Of a stretch of DNA of 64,000 nt, positions 46,312 through 59,079 are shown in pieces. The stretch lies in assembly GCA_036924255.1 (NCBI GenBank), contig JAUPFN010000015.1, positions 933,215-997,214 of the forward strand. The letters are read 5' to 3'. The notes beneath the pieces were generated by a model. The model was not told the DNA's origin. It searched no databases and saw only the letters and a list, made by a program, of their open reading frames with translations. How positions within the stretch are numbered: position 1 is the stretch's first letter; the number at the start of each line of letters is the position of its first letter. The position numbers and the translations under genes were made by a program. This DNA is from Apodemia mormo (lineage: Eukaryota; Arthropoda; Insecta; Lepidoptera; Riodinidae).

Positions 46312-46799
46312 TTATTTCTGTGTATAATTTTTATTTTTATTATTTTTTATTTCATAGTTTCGTAAGTCATTCTCATTTTTTTTTGTTTTGCTTATCTCAT
46401 GTGTATTTTAACTTTAAGGTTGATTGTGCACAATGTCTGCCGTTTCTTTATAATCGCTTAATAAGCTGGGTAGGCTGGAAGAAATCTTTATTACCTTAGA
46501 GATAAGTCTACCTTTTGTACGTTTTTAGTTATATTTTTTTTTCTCTGTAAAATCTTATAAGTTGTGTACAATAAAATATTAAATAAATAAATAAATAAAT
46601 AAACAAGCATTCTACTGTTTTACAATGTAAGAGTATGCCACTGATATTGAGTGTTACCAGTTCTCGAATATTTCCTCAAACCTCAATATCTATTCATATT
46701 TTTATTGTTACTAAAAGTATTGATTTAAAGGTATGTAATGCTTTTGCTTGCTTGCTGCTTTTAAATATAATATCATGAATAATTGATTTTTTTACCTTC

Positions 46800-47110
46800 C
46801 CGCTATGTGTGTAAATAAGGAAATTACAGATTTTACCCCGATTTTCGTAAATCAAGATTTCACCAGATCTTTACGTTTTGAGGTCCTAGAAACCTTTTCC
46901 GAATACTTTTATGATGGCATCATTATATCTATATGTAGTTGTGTGCGTGTGTGTCTGTGTTTGTGTGTATGTAAACATCTCACAACCTTTGAACGGCTTG
47001 ACTGATTGAAACATGGTTGATGGCATTCGATTAGGTTCCGCTTAACTTAGAATTCCAGAGAATCTGAACTGATTCGGCTCAAGAGTATTTTAAATATTTT
47101 GAAAAGACCT
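46800..47110 (+). repeat. Dispersed repeat sharing CTTCCCGC/TTTGAACGGCTTGAC motifs
   Basis: It contains CACAACCTTTGAACGGCTTG, then TGATGGCATTCGATTAGGTT. A related inverted version lies at 36430-36590 (ATTGAATGCCAGCAACCTC, then GTCAAGCCGTTCAAAAGC and CACACGGGAAG). A GTGT-rich stretch at 46935-46975 lies inside. Confidence 0.45.
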
Positions 47111-47136
47111 AAAAAATCATTTTTTTTTAAATTCCA

Positions 47137-49820
47137 TAATAGGGGGGGATTTCAATGCCAAGCATAGTCTGTGGCATTCCCCCATAAACAACCAAAATGG
47201 GTTAGACATCGAACGACTGACGGACAGACTTAACTTCGTAGCAGTAGGCCCGTCAGAGCCCACTAGATACCCGCCAAACGACGTGACACACAGACCGAGC
47301 GTACTCGATATAGCGCTGATGAGGAACGTAGATTTACAACTGCGTTCAGTATCAGTGTTACACGAACTCGACTCGGACCACCGACCGGTAGTTTTCAAAA
47401 TAGGTTCCCCCCCCCCATGCGCACGCCGTCCGCATGAAAAAGATAATCGATTGGAAAAAACTCGATGAGAATTTTCAATCGATACAATCAGAGCACCTCG
47501 ACCAAATTCCTGGCAACATTAGTACGGTAGAGGAAGCCAAATCCGCCATTAAGTCACTCACTAGCCACATAGAATCGGTAGTCGATAGCTCCTCGCGGGA
47601 AATACCGGACGCCTTTCGGGGCAGATGGGAACTACCGGAAGAGCTACGCGACCTACTGAGACGCAAAAACGCCGCTACGCGGCTCTACGACCGATACATG
47701 ACCGACGACAATCGCCGTTCGCTACGAGCTTTACAAAGAGAAGTAAAGCGGCGCATCGCCGAGTATCGTAACGAACGGTGGGACAGGCTGTTAAGTGAGG
47801 TGACGCCATCGCACACGGCCTACTGGCCGTTGGCGAGGGCCTTTAAAAACGAACCAGTAGTAGAGATGCCTCCACTCATTCGACCTAATCAAACACCCGC
47901 TTTTGATGATGCAGACAAAGCCGAATGCCTGGCCGACAGTATCCAAACACAATGTTCCCCATCAAACCAGCCTACGGACCTAGACCACGTCCATCTTGTG
48001 GATAGCGAAGTAGAGCGCAGGGCGGCGCTACCACCGGAGGGTGACCCGCTTCTACCCACCGATCCCGAAGAAGTAGGCGATATAATAAAAGGTCTACACA
48101 ATAAAAAGGCCCCGGGGCCCGATAAAATCACTAATAAGGTAGTTAAATACCTTCCCCCCTCCCTAATATGCCTACTAGTGTGCATCTTCAATGCACTACT
48201 AGCCGGCTGCGCGTTTCCAGACGAGTGGAAAGAAGCCACCGTCATAGGAATTCACAAACCGGGTAAACCCCGCAATAAAGTCAGTAGTTACCGCCCCATT
48301 AGCCTAATAAATACGTTAGGCAAAATCTATGAAAAAATCATTCTCGCTCGCCTTAAGGCATTTGTTCACGAGAAAGGCCTCTTAATAAATGAGCAGTTCG
48401 GGGTCCAAGCGGCTCACTCTTGCACTCATCAAGTGCACCGTCTCACCGAATATATCCTAAACGGATTAAACGCAGCCCTGGGGCTGCAAATTCCCACAAG
48501 CGCCCTATTCTTCGACGTCGCAAAGGCGTTCGACAAAGTCTGGCACAATGGCCTAATATACAAGCTATACCAAATGGGCGTGCCCGACAGACTCGTACTC
48601 ATCATACGAGAGTACCTCACCAATCGCCGATTCAAATCCCGCGTGGAAGGAGCCTTCTCCTTCCACAGATCGATTACAGCAGGTGTCCCGCAGGGCTCCA
48701 TACTGTCACCCGTATTATTCTCCCTCTACACGTGCGACGTACCACGCGAGCCGCACGTCGAGCTCGCGTTGTTCGCCGACGACACCGCCCTCTATACGTC
48801 CAACTTTTCCGAAGTAACAATCACCAAGCGGCCAACGCCCTCGGTGATTGGTTCAGAAAATGGCGTATCGAAATAAATCCCTCAAAAAGTGCAGCCATGT
48901 ACTTTCGCCGCGGTAAACACCCGCGACAACAAAGGCGCGGTCTGCGTAAACTAGGCAACATTACCCTGTTCGGAAACGTCATCCCGTGGGAAAAGAAAGT
49001 CAAGTACCTCGGGGTAACGTTGGACAGCAAAATGTCATTCAAACCGCACATACAAAGAATGAAAGTTAAGGCTAAGTTCGTTGTAGGTCGGTTATATCAT
49101 CTTATCAATAAACGCAGTAAAATGTCACTTAGACACAAGGTGACACTTTACAAGTCGTGCGTACGCCCCATCCATTCATACGCTTGCGTAGCGTTTGCCC
49201 ATCTTCCCCGTACGGACTTGCATCCGTTGCAAGTGGTACAAAATAAATTCCTGCGTATTGCCACGGGAGCACCGTGGTATATGCGCAACGTAGACCTCCA
49301 TAACGATCTTGAATTGCCGAGCTTAGCAAAGCATTTCAAAGACATCTCCGAAAGATACTTCGATTGTGCCATCTCGCATCCGAACCCACTGGTGGTAGCC
49401 GCGGCTGACTACATCCCAGACCCTAATCCCGATCCCAAACTACGTAGGCCCCGCCACCTTCTTACCGATCCCGATGACCCGATAACTCTGGCCAACGGTT
49501 TACACGATAACACTACACACCTACATTCGCGACACCGTCGTCGCCGGCGGCGACGAGGACCCCTGTTTCGCCCTTCGGCGAACCGAGCCCAAGGGCAAGG
49601 TTCGGCGGACGGACAAAACAATGCCACTAGCCCTCTCATCGCAAATCACGACCCCACCCTAAGCCGAGGTTCGGTCTCACAGGAGACACCCTTAGGGCGG
49701 AGGGCGTACAGCCCTACACCTTTAAATTCTGGCTGAGCACTCTGCTCGCCCCCGCGACCGGTGAAGCTGTAACAGCCCATATGGCTAACAGCAATTGAGA
49801 CATTCCGAAAAAAAAAAAAA
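47137..49820 (+). mobile_element. 5'-truncated jockey-type LINE with two frameshifts
   Basis: The element starts within the endonuclease (GGDFNAKHSLWHSP, then LDSDHRPVVFKIG), lacking ORF1 and the endonuclease N-terminus, and ends in a poly-A run (about 49808-49820). Its base composition is clearly GC-richer than the host intron. The family also occurs at 15110-16145 and 17915-18149. Confidence 0.88.
47140..49736 (+). pseudogene. Jockey-type ORF2 (endonuclease C-terminus and reverse transcriptase), frameshifted
   Basis: The first piece (to about 47405) encodes the endonuclease C-terminus and shifts frame at a C-run (about 47407-47416). The second piece (to about 48830) has the linker (WELPEELRDLLRRKNAATRL) and reverse transcriptase: KKAPGPDKITNKVVKYLPP, SSYRPISLINTLGKIYEKI, INEQFGVQAAHS, FFDVAKAFDKVWHNGL, TAGVPQGSILSPVLFSLYT and FADDTALY. 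A second shift near 48820-48835 moves to the frame reading NALGDWFRKWRIEINPSKS, VKYLGVTLDSKM, VRPIHSYACVAFAH and the RRPRHL tail, ending at 49736. Jockey-clade assignment rests on the FADDTALY motif and the HxxHxFRPxxSxTxQL-like region. The element is inactive because of the truncation and the shifts. Confidence 0.88.
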
Positions 49821-49904
49821 GATTGATGTAGTACTAATTAAGAACAAAATTCAATCAGTTCTATTCCTTAAAAATTGCATCTAATGCCATTAATTGCGTC
49901 CACT

Positions 49905-49990
49905 CAAATGTTTTTCCCTGTCCGGAATCAAACCCGAGCCCCATCGATGGTTAGTCAGATGCGCTAGCCACTCGACCAACGGGCGGCATA
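49905..49990 (-). repeat. tRNA-derived SINE fragment
   Basis: The reverse complement carries GCCCGTTGGTCGAGTGGCTA (A box) and GGCTCGGGTTTGATTCCGG (B box), the same head as the SINE at 1618. Confidence 0.6.
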
Positions 49991-50799
49991 ATTTTATCTC
50001 ACTTTACCAGTGTTAGACAAAAATATTCATGATTGAGTACCAAGTGCAGGCTTTCTGTTATTGTTAGTCATTAAAAAAAACATGGTACTCACATATTTTC
50101 AGATTTTAATATATTTTAATCCTTTTGTTACAAAAATAATAAAATTTATGTAAAAAAAATGAAATGAAAATTGTAATTAGTTTTTATCCACTATTTTGGA
50201 TAAATACTTGAGTAAAAACAGATATTTATGAGTGTAAATGGGTAGTTCTGCCTGTCAAGAAGAAGAAGAAGATCAAGCTACAAGCAAGATCTCCAGGAAA
50301 ATAAGAAGAAAACAGTCCTCCACAGTTCAAGAGTGCCCCAGAAGAAGTTATTGTATATAGTAGTGTATATAGTTAAGTATTTATAGTGCTAATGTGTAAG
50401 AAGAAATTATTGTATATAGTAAGATAAGCAGATTATTTACAATAAAGAAGAGTAAGATAACTTCACGGAGGAGGTTTTATTTATTTGAAGATACAGTCCG
50501 CTGCTCCAGGAGGGAGCTGTCCAAGAAGAAGTATATAAGCGACGCCGTAAGCGAGCGTCTCGACGCCCTCATTCTCGTTTCGTTTATTCCTGTTTCGTTA
50601 CGAGGGCGTCTTTGCGTGTGCGTTTAGTCGGTGACCGCGTTCGCTTACATTGCCGCTTTCACTTACAATGCAATTGAAGCAACTTATGGTTGCTTCTAAA
50701 GATGTAAACAACATTTTTTGATTTAATCTGAACTTGAGAACTTGAGTTGATTTGAACATTTACCTAAAATTGTACGAAATATTTCTTATTCAATTACAG

Positions 50800-53700
50800 G
50801 TTGGTATACAACAATAACACTAGCTGTTTATGGTACTTTAACACAAGTTTTACCTGATGCGCCAATTACACCTGCCCAGCCACCAAACATTCAGCGACCA
50901 ATCTCGCGAGAAGCTGGTGCTCTTCCACCAAATGTACCACAGTCCTCAGATTGGAATCCAGAGGCCTCGAATCCTATACCAGCTTATACTGGAAATGTAG
51001 CCACAAGCAATCCAGATGCATATGGGCCAGTTAATTATCCAGAAAACTATGAAAATCAAGTTTACAGAAATGAATATTATGAAAATGAACCTCCTAAAGA
51101 TCCAAGGCAATATCATCATATAGAAAACAATGAGTGGGAAAAAGACAGAAGAGATTTGAGTTGCGAGAGGGAAGTAGATAGACTTAGACACAGCCCTAGA
51201 TCGTTAGAGTTAGAGAGGGATAGACGAGATGGCAGGAGCCGTAGACGTTCACTTGATAGGGGCAGAAGCCGCGAATCTTCAAGGCACAGAGATCGAAGCA
51301 GAGAAATTGATAGACTGGATAGGTTACACTCAAGGTCCAGAAGCAGAGACAGAGAATATATCGTCAAAGGCGAATACCGGCCATTGAGTCGATCACGATC
51401 TCGAAGTATTGATCGAGATCGTGATTGGGATAGAGTTCCATATAAAAAAGATGATTACCGTCGCCATCGCGATGCATCATATGATAGGTCTCGTGGCGGT
51501 TCATATGAGCCAAGATCACCCTATGAAAGGCCACCATCTTATGAAAGAAAACTGGCTTATGATAAAGGTGGCCCATACGAGAAGAGATTGTCACCATATG
51601 ACAAAAGAAGTTCATCATTTGAACGTCGTGCCCCATCCTATGATAAACAGGCACCATATGAAAGAAAGCGTCACTCGCCCTATGGTCGTATGCGTGGATC
51701 CAGCTACGGCAGTAGGTCACCTAGTAGAGATGATCCAAGGAAGAGGCCAAGAACTCCTCCTAGTGAAAGCAGACGTCCTATATCCCCCCATGAAGGTGAT
51801 GTAAGTCCAATTCACTCTGTACGATCTGAAGATGGTGACTATGACAGAAATGGGAAACAAATACCAAGAATAGACTTTTATCATCAGAGCTATAGACACA
51901 AAAGCTCAATAAGAAGTCCATCTCAAGAAATAGATAATCCATACTCAGAACAACAACATTCAAGCTTAGTTACAGTACCAATAGTAGATACAGATGTAGC
52001 GGCAAAGATTATCGAATCACCAGTGCGACAAGAAGAAGATCGATCAATGGACGCAGAGCCATTTGAGCCAATTTTATCAGATGAAGAAATATGTGATGAT
52101 TTAGATGGGAATTCTTTCATGGATGTAGATTATGATGGTAATGACTACTGTGGCGTTGATGACATAATTAAATATTTTAATCCATTTAAAGATGAATGGA
52201 AAAAATATGATTACGTAAACAAAATATTTATGCTTTCGAATAACAAAGATAACACTAAAAAAGATGTATTAAATGCAAGTTTCAATGATCTTTGTGATTC
52301 TTGTCCCGAACTTTATAAAATATGGGATATTTGTAAATCAGTTAAAAAGAGAGAACAAAAGTTCTTTTCAAGTACATTCCAAGATATTGATAACACTTCA
52401 AGAGAAGATTGGGTTCATCAGTGTGAGCAATTGTATATTTCTCTTTCATGCTTATGTAAAACTACTGATATTGCTCTAAGAATTTTTCAGCCATACTCTA
52501 AAATGGATGTATGTGATGAATTCACTGACATTTTTAATTTCTTAATAACTTTTTGTAGAATTGGCCTTAATTATGATTTTGCATTAGCACAACAACAACC
52601 AACTTATAAAATTAGGCACATGAAATGTGGGATTCGTTTAGCTGAAGCTGTTATGTCACATAGACATAATGGACAAGTTATGAAAGTTTTATTGGAATCA
52701 GGCATTAATATACCAATGTATCTTATAGAAATGTATTCTAAAGAATACATGGCTTTAAGTATTCGTTTGATGATATTGAAAGCCTTGAATGCTTGTCTTT
52801 CATCAAAAGTTGCGATTGAACACTTTATGCAAGAAGCAATGTATCCAAAATTTGGTAGTCCTAAAAGCGAAAATGAAAAAAAGTTATTGAACGGCTATCA
52901 AGCCCTAATTGCAATGATGGAAACCAACCCTTTAGGACGAATAAAATTTTCTCTCAGTGCTTTAATAAAAAAAATGAATGTTTATGAAGTTTTGGAAAAG
53001 CTTCATGATATGATTTTTAATTTTAATAAAACATCTGCTGAAGACAAACAAACGGAAGACCTAGAACTTTCTGAAAAAGATGTTAGTTTCTTAGTAGACT
53101 CTTTAGAAGAAATTCTTTACACATTTAGAAATCAGTGCTTTCATCTTTCACAACCTAAAAGATTTCTTCCTGCTTCAGCCCAATTTGAAATAAATAAAGA
53201 GTGTTCCAATGAGATTATGTTAGAATTCTTCAAAATTCATCGTATTCTTGAATTATGTCTTTATTTGTTGACTTGTCCAACTACATGCAACAATTTAGTT
53301 ATTACTAGCCCAATACATGATCTTATATTTGAGTTAGTTAATTCTTACAATGGTCTGATCTTTCTTTATGAAAACATGCAAATAAGTGAACTGTTATTTA
53401 AAGTTCTCATACATCCATATGGTCAGCAAAACACAGAGGAGACTTCATATCCTCGTGACAGCAGTCTGAGTAATTATAGTGATTTACAAATATTGGCCAT
53501 TGAACTAGCGTACAGATTGAAAACAATGTATTATTTACAAGCTATAAGTGATTTGCAAGCTGGGAAACCAGATGAAAACGAGTTAATTGATAGATTGCAG
53601 GCTTTATATTGCCTTAGTTTTGGAAGTGTTGGGAAAACCGCAGTCCCTACTGTTATTGTCATGGAAGATAATGCTGAATGTCTAATGGAAGTATTTGAGC

Positions 53701-55556
53701 ATGATTTGAAAGGGAAATCTAAGAATGAATCACAGTCTAAACAAAAATCTCCAGCTAAAGGTTACGCCATTGAACTAATTGCATCTGCAGTTAGATATGC
53801 AGCAAATGTTCCATTTTTCAAACGATATGGGCAGAGATTAATAAATGTATCTAAAGAACATGATAGATTTGAACCAAGTGTATCCAGCGTGTTGCAAGAG
53901 ATTATCCCGTATATTAAACCTGTAGAAAAAGCGAATATTTTGTCAGGAGAAGACTTAGCTGAATGTATGGAGATAATTAAAGCGAGTATCGAACATTCTG
54001 CTGATTTACCTGGAGAAATTATGACCTGTTTGAGAGTTTTACGACATTATTGTATTTCAGATTATGATCAAAATGCGACTATTGTTTGTGAATCTCCCAC
54101 TGAAGAATATGTGGAACTCAAGTACAAGTACAATGTTCTACAATTATTTTCTTTAGACGGGGTCACTCATATCGCTGGTATATTAGATCGATTAGCTACA
54201 CATTTTGACCAACCAAGCATGCATACCTCGTTTTTTGCCTCTGTAAGAGGCCTTCAATTAGCTCAAATGCTAGTACCATGCTTAAAATTGCTTGACGAAA
54301 TGTTGGTAAGAGTAGTGCGCTGTCGCGGTCCAAGATTTCGCGATTTAACAGCAGCACCAATACTACTTAAAACTTATGGCATTGCAAAAGCTTTTCCAGT
54401 TGGATGTATTGGCTACAGAACAGCTGCCAAAGCCGCTGAGGCTGCTGTTAGGGCATTACTTGCTTATGCACAACCAATAGCTGATGATGCTCATGATGGT
54501 GATTCTATACGTCGGGGATTGTGGACGTCACTTTGTTCTGAAGTGATATCTTATATTATGACAGCACCCTATACTTTTGTGCCTGGATTACTAATTTTCT
54601 CTGAGCTTTTGCCCCTGCCATTGCCAATGCAGACCAAAATACCCCCAAGTGATCGTGAATTGGCGGATGCTGCTAATGAGCGACGTCTCTGGTCTGCGCA
54701 CTTGCATGCGTTATCAAACGATTTAACTGATATGATTCAGATTATATGCATGTCAACATATCGACCAGTTGTTCATATGCTGCGGAGAGTGTGTGTACAA
54801 ATTGCTGACTTAGCGCCTAACACAGCAGCAACCGTGGCTAAAGCTGCAGTGGGGGCAGTCATGCGAGAAGTGAAGGAAGGTCAACCTGCGTCTGCAAGTA
54901 TGGCTAGAGTTCTTGGATTTTTAGCGTGTCTGGTGTCTCATGCTCCAGTAAAGTGCGCCGTGCTGCATTCAATGACCAACGGAGGTCCAAGAGCACTTGA
55001 AGTACAAACAGTTTTGTGCGGAGTATTAAGCTTAGCTCATAGCTCCAGTGAACATGCAACCGCGCAAGAATTTTCGGCACATACATTAGCTGCACTTTTT
55101 GACGTTGAAGTAACACTAACACCGTTAAACGCTTCTACTGATGCTGTAATTGGTAATTCATTGCCTAACAAAGAAGCAGTGAGTGCCTTTCTCGAGGCTA
55201 CCGCCAATTGTCTGGAGTCAGCCACGAAAACATGTGCAGTGGCATCTTCTGTCCTGCGAGCATATTTTGTATTAACGGAACATGAATATGGTTTCTTACA
55301 GTTTAAGAAATTTGTCACGAAAAAGAAAGAGGCTTTAGGAAAATACTTTAAATGGGCGTTAGATGGTTCTGGAGATGATAAGGCAGAATGTTTAAATCTG
55401 TACATAGATCTGATTAGGATATTAAAAGTTGAGGAAGGTGAGGAAGGGCCTGTGGGGAGAAAAAGTACTTTGACATTAAATGAAATGGCGGATATGATAG
55501 GGTACACTCCTGGTGACGAAGAACATCCTGTGCTGTCTTTGGACAAAACACTTAAG
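50800..55556 (+). CDS. vir: Virilizer, coding exon 3 (4,757 bp, main body)
   Basis: The acceptor CAATTACAG|GTTGG completes the split glycine of exon 2 and continues WYTTITLAVYGTL, matching the VIRMA GWYNCLTLAIYG block. The frame stays open for 1,585 codons to AAG|GTATGT (phase 0). After a Pro-rich stretch, residues about 225-460 are Arg/Ser/Asp/Tyr-rich (RSRSRDRE, SYDRSRGGSYEPRSPYERP), followed by an acidic segment (ILSDEEICDDLDGN). From about residue 490 onward the protein is helical, with the conserved long-helix repeat body of the family (for example YEVLEKLHDMIFNF, GYAIELIASAVRYAANVPFF, HIAGILDRLATHFDQPSMHT, FRDLTAAPILLKTYGIAKAF). The body scaffolds the m6A writer complex. Open reading from 51156 begins with TTG and is only part of this exon; the frame past 55556 to 55619 is intronic. 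Confidence 0.95.
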
Positions 55557-56193
55557 GTATGTGCTATTGATTTTCTTCTTATCATAAATAGCAAAAAGCA
55601 GATGCCTATTCTGATATAAAGACATAATCATCGCCTATAGACACCAAAGATGTTATGGATTCTATATCATGTTGGCAGTAAGGCTGTAATGTCACATGCA
55701 AAAGTTTACCAACTACCTTACCCTCTAAACCAGGACACGATGTAGACAAGCATAAGCAGGAAGAATAAATCATTTAAAAGCACATGCACCATATATTGTG
55801 TCCCCAAAAATCAAAACTAACACAAATTATAGTCAACTATTTATGTCAATATTTTAATATTTTCTTCCATTTTAATCCGCGTTGCTTTTTAAGAATACAT
55901 CAATTATCTTACTAGCAGTAGTCTCGAAAAACACGAGTCTCCTAAAAGGCTAAACCATGGTAATGATTTTATAGTCATTATAACAATTTGTTGTTTGCGA
56001 GCTATTGAATGGATAGATTACCTTAGCGCCCATTGATGATAAAAGACCTAAGATGCACAGTCCCGAATTAAACTGACACACAAAGTGTCGTTAATTTCAT
56101 TTAAGTAGTTATAGATATGGCTAAAACATATGACTGCATTTTATTACGCAAAAGAAAATATTTCTAGATTAATAACGCTTTTTCCGACCACAG
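55557..56193 (+). other. vir: vir intron 3 (637 bp)
   Basis: GTATGT to CCACAG. It contains a dispersed-repeat copy (about 55600-55750; CCTATAGACACCAAAGATGT and AAGTTTACCAACTACCTTAC) and half of the MITE also seen at 38415 (56029-56125; CCATTGATGATAAAAGACC then AAGATGCACA). Confidence 0.85.
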
Positions 56194-56457
56194 GAAAGAA
56201 ACTCTGAAGAAGAAGCAATAGCTAACGCTACATTCCTTATCACACACATAAATAAACTAAAAAAGTCGGAAGAAGCATGCACTCCTCCAATGGAGGCAGC
56301 TGAAACCATCCATGCTGCGCCAGAGCCATTAGTAGCTCAGTTCGCGGCGAGACAAATATACTGCATTGGAGATTCCAGTGATGAACGTCTGACGAGTAGT
56401 TATTGGTTGAATGTACCTTCCGCAAGTGGGGAAGATGATGTGAACGACAATGAGCTG
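56194..56457 (+). CDS. vir: Virilizer, coding exon 4
   Basis: The acceptor GACCACAG|GAAAGA and donor GAGCTG|GTAAGG bound exactly 88 codons in phase 0. They read ERNSEEEAIANATFLITHIN, then APEPLVAQFAARQIYCIGDS and SDERLTSSYWLNVPSASGED. The LVAQFAARQIY and SDERL...YWL pattern corresponds to the conserved C-terminal region of VIRMA-type proteins as I recall it. The phases fit both neighbours. Acidic residues are frequent at the end (EDDVNDNEL). Confidence 0.88.
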
Positions 56458-56636
56458 GTAAGGAAATTTATTTTTTTGTAGGTGAATTACTATTAAAGTT
56501 GTTATATAACTAATTGACAAATATAATACAATTTCGCAAGGTGATAATAATATTAATTGTCTGATTCATTGATTGATTTAGAAATGAATTATTATTATTA
56601 AAGTTATGATAAAATTAATTGAAAAATATAATATAA

Positions 56637-56878
56637 CTAGCTGACCCGCGCAGAATCGCCCGCCAGTATATTAACATGTCGTGGACATAGCTTTAAATAT
56701 GAATTTCATCCCCTATTTCAGCCCTTCAGGGGCTGATTTTTGAGAAAAAAAAAATAGCATATATTTGACCTGGATTTTCTACTATTTCCATGCCAAATTT
56801 CATGAAAATCGGTCCAGCGGTTTAGCCGTGAAAGCGTAACAGACATACAGGCTTTCGTAATTATAACATTAGTATAGA
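56637..56878 (-). mobile_element. Nonautonomous Helitron, 242 bp
   Basis: On the minus strand it starts TCTATACTAATGTTATAATT after A and ends GCGCGGGTCAGCTAG before T. Inside is CGGCTAAACCGCTGGACCGA then TTTTCATGAAATTTGGCATG. These are diagnostic of a common Lepidopteran Helitron family. Confidence 0.75.
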
Positions 56879-57123
56879 TATGGAAAAGCCATAATAACAT
56901 AGTTGATTTAGAGATGAATTATTATTAAAGTTTTGATAAAATTAATTAAAAAACAATACAATTTGGAAAAGTGATAATAACATACTTGCTTGATTGATTG
57001 AATTAATTTTTGGGGATAAAAAACCGGAATGTTAAGAGAATGTTAAGAGAATTCCTCGAGAATGTTTCCCCATTTATTTTATTTTTAATTTTAACTGTTC
57101 TGGATGATACATTTACGTCATTA

Positions 57124-57425
57124 TCTATACATATAATAAAATCGTAGGAAAATCAAAACTGTACATTGAATATTTTTTTAAAAGAATACTTGGGGCGTGA
57201 TATACAATCGATATCGAAGCCAAAAATATAGTTTTTGGAATTTTTGTCTGTTTGTCTGTATGCATGTCCGGGGTAAACTTAAAAAGTACTGCATGGATTT
57301 ACTTCAAATTTTGCATGAATATTACTAACAGGTCGGGTCAACATATAGGCTACATATTATCACGCTATCTCCTAGCGGCCATGTGCTGTGCGGAGTAAAC
57401 GAACGAAGTCGCTGGCAACAGCTAG
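57124..57425 (+). mobile_element. Nonautonomous Helitron, 302 bp, 3' hairpin damaged
   Basis: It starts TCTATACATATAATAAAATC after A and ends GGCAACAGCTAG before T. It aligns along its length with 59080-59401, but the 3' arm of the subterminal hairpin (TCTCCGCGCG) present there is absent here, leaving GCGGAGTAAACGAACGAAGT. Confidence 0.8.
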
Positions 57426-57959
57426 TTTTTTTATAAAGCTGTGTTGTCAGTTTTTGCAAGCCTTTGGAAAATGTCTAAATTTAAAAAATGGATTTTTTGA
57501 AATCTATTTTTGCTATTACTTGTAAAGATTAAAATAAAATTTATAAAATAAAAAAATGCTATTTTAAGAAAAATGAATGTTCTATCGCGAAGTTATCACA
57601 AATTTGCGAAAAAAGTTCTTTTTCGTATAGAAAACGCGAAGAAATGGAGAAATTACTAAAAAATAAATTAAATAAAAATAACCTGAAATCTTTGTTATGA
57701 AGTTGCCAACTCAAATATTTAAGCTCCATGTTTCGTTGCCCTCAATTTCTTTTTAAATATCATGCTTCATAACATCGGATGACTACAAACGCATAGATAC
57801 TTATTCCTGAATAATGCTCACAGCTTAAACAAAGTGGCTCAATTTTATCGCACCGTTAACATCCTCCTAGTTGAGGAAGTAACTTACTCTAATCTGAATC
57901 GATCAGACTATCGTCCAAACCTGGTTTAGGTTGCAATTAATGAGAATCAAGTTTTATAG

Positions 57960-58110
57960 GAATAGGTAAGGCGGTGATACCAGACCCGGGCAATCACGAT
58001 GGTAATGACTCGTATAGCCAATCGGTCACCTTGTCTGACCTGCCTGGCAAAAAAGCAGTTGGCCTATTCTTCAAAGGAGTCCGGGACCAAAACGGGGAAA
58101 AATTCTCGCG
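57960..58110 (+). repeat. Dispersed 'ATAGACACC' family copy, 3' half
   Basis: AAGGCGGTGATACCAGACCC, CTGACCTGCCTGGCA and GGCCTATTCTTCAAAGGAGT match the latter half of the copy at 6655-6965. Confidence 0.55.
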
Positions 58111-59079
58111 CTGGCAATGATTTTTATTTTTCTGTGTATGTAAACACCACTAAGTACAATAGGTACTGAAGGAGCGTATTCAGTACTCGATTTAATATCG
58201 AATATATAAAAAGCTGGTACTTGAATTTTGATCTAATTTTCCAATAAAAATGTTCAGTACAGACACCCGCGCACGGTGCATAAAAGTTCATTGTTTACAA
58301 ATAGTGATTTACTGTACTGGTGACTAGACTTGTTAGTACATCGTGCGGTGACCATATTTTTGAATATTACTAGACTAATTTTATTCAGGTTTACTATCTG
58401 GTTACAATGTTCTCTTTTTATTTGTATTGGTTACATATGAACATTAACTATTGGGTGCTACTACAATATGTACGATCTGTTACCAGACAATCGGTATATA
58501 TTTAGTCAACATGTTGGAGTTAGTTTTAAAAAACATCATTCAGTTAGATTTAGACAAAAACTGTGTAAACATTTTAAGTAGCGTGTTGTAAACATTTTAA
58601 GTAGCGTGTTCACGACGTTCTTGAGATTTAGTTTAAATGTTAATTATTAAGTTAGCTGAACGATCCCCTGTGTCACGAACGCCGAGAGATATGGAACAGC
58701 CGATAGTTTTGGCCAAATTTTGGTCTAAACCGAAATTTAAATAATGGGTACCTATATTAATATATCATCTGGTTCCGAAAGTATTTTAGATGGTTAAGGC
58801 CCTTAACTTAAACTTACTAAGATTATTACGTATTAGCTTACTAAGATTATTATACACCTAATCTAAATACTTAAACCAATCATAAATTCTATTTTTGAAT
58901 ATTAGATATGGCAATAAAAAAATTAGCACATATCTTTCTAAAAAGGCCGACACATGTGGCTATAACAAAGACGCCACCGTTTCTACTAGTTTAAAATGTT
59001 TAGTCTATTTTAAATTATTTAATCAGTTTTAGGGAAATTGAATGGTAAACATGAGCATTTAATTATATTACGAGCTAAA

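Larger units (their letters stand above)
41640..46604 (+). mobile_element. Non-LTR retrotransposon (CR1/jockey-group LINE) with both ORFs open
   Basis: Two ORFs (41853-42623 and 43360-46311) are followed by a 3' UTR with GGGTAGGCTGGAAGAAATCT, then TTAGAGATAAGTCTACC and GTACAATAAAATATTAAATA, and a (AAAT)n tail at about 46578-46604. The 3' UTR is shared with the degraded copy at 59415-61285. It lies in the same orientation as vir, inside intron 2. The 5' boundary is only approximate because no target duplication was found. Confidence 0.85.
39656..50799 (+). other. vir: vir intron 2 (11,144 bp)
   Basis: It holds a hAT MITE (40680-41257), a two-ORF LINE (41853-46311 coding), a low-complexity GT-rich repeat-derived segment (46800-47110), a jockey-type LINE (47137-49820) and a SINE fragment (49905-49990). 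Bases 39656-40679 and 49991-50799 hold no recognised gene; 50240-50520 is AAGAAG-rich, and 50540-50660 is CpG-richer with repeated CGTTTCGTT motifs. Confidence 0.85.

Noticed and set aside
41376..50250. A single large hAT element split by two LINEs
   Set aside because: ATAAATACTC-rich ends occur on both sides, but they do not form matching inverted termini or a target duplication that I can verify.
55037..55594. 185-aa minus-strand ORF
   Set aside because: Shadow of vir exon 3 on the opposite strand. The same applies to minus-strand ORFs at 51116-52120 and 54904-55122.
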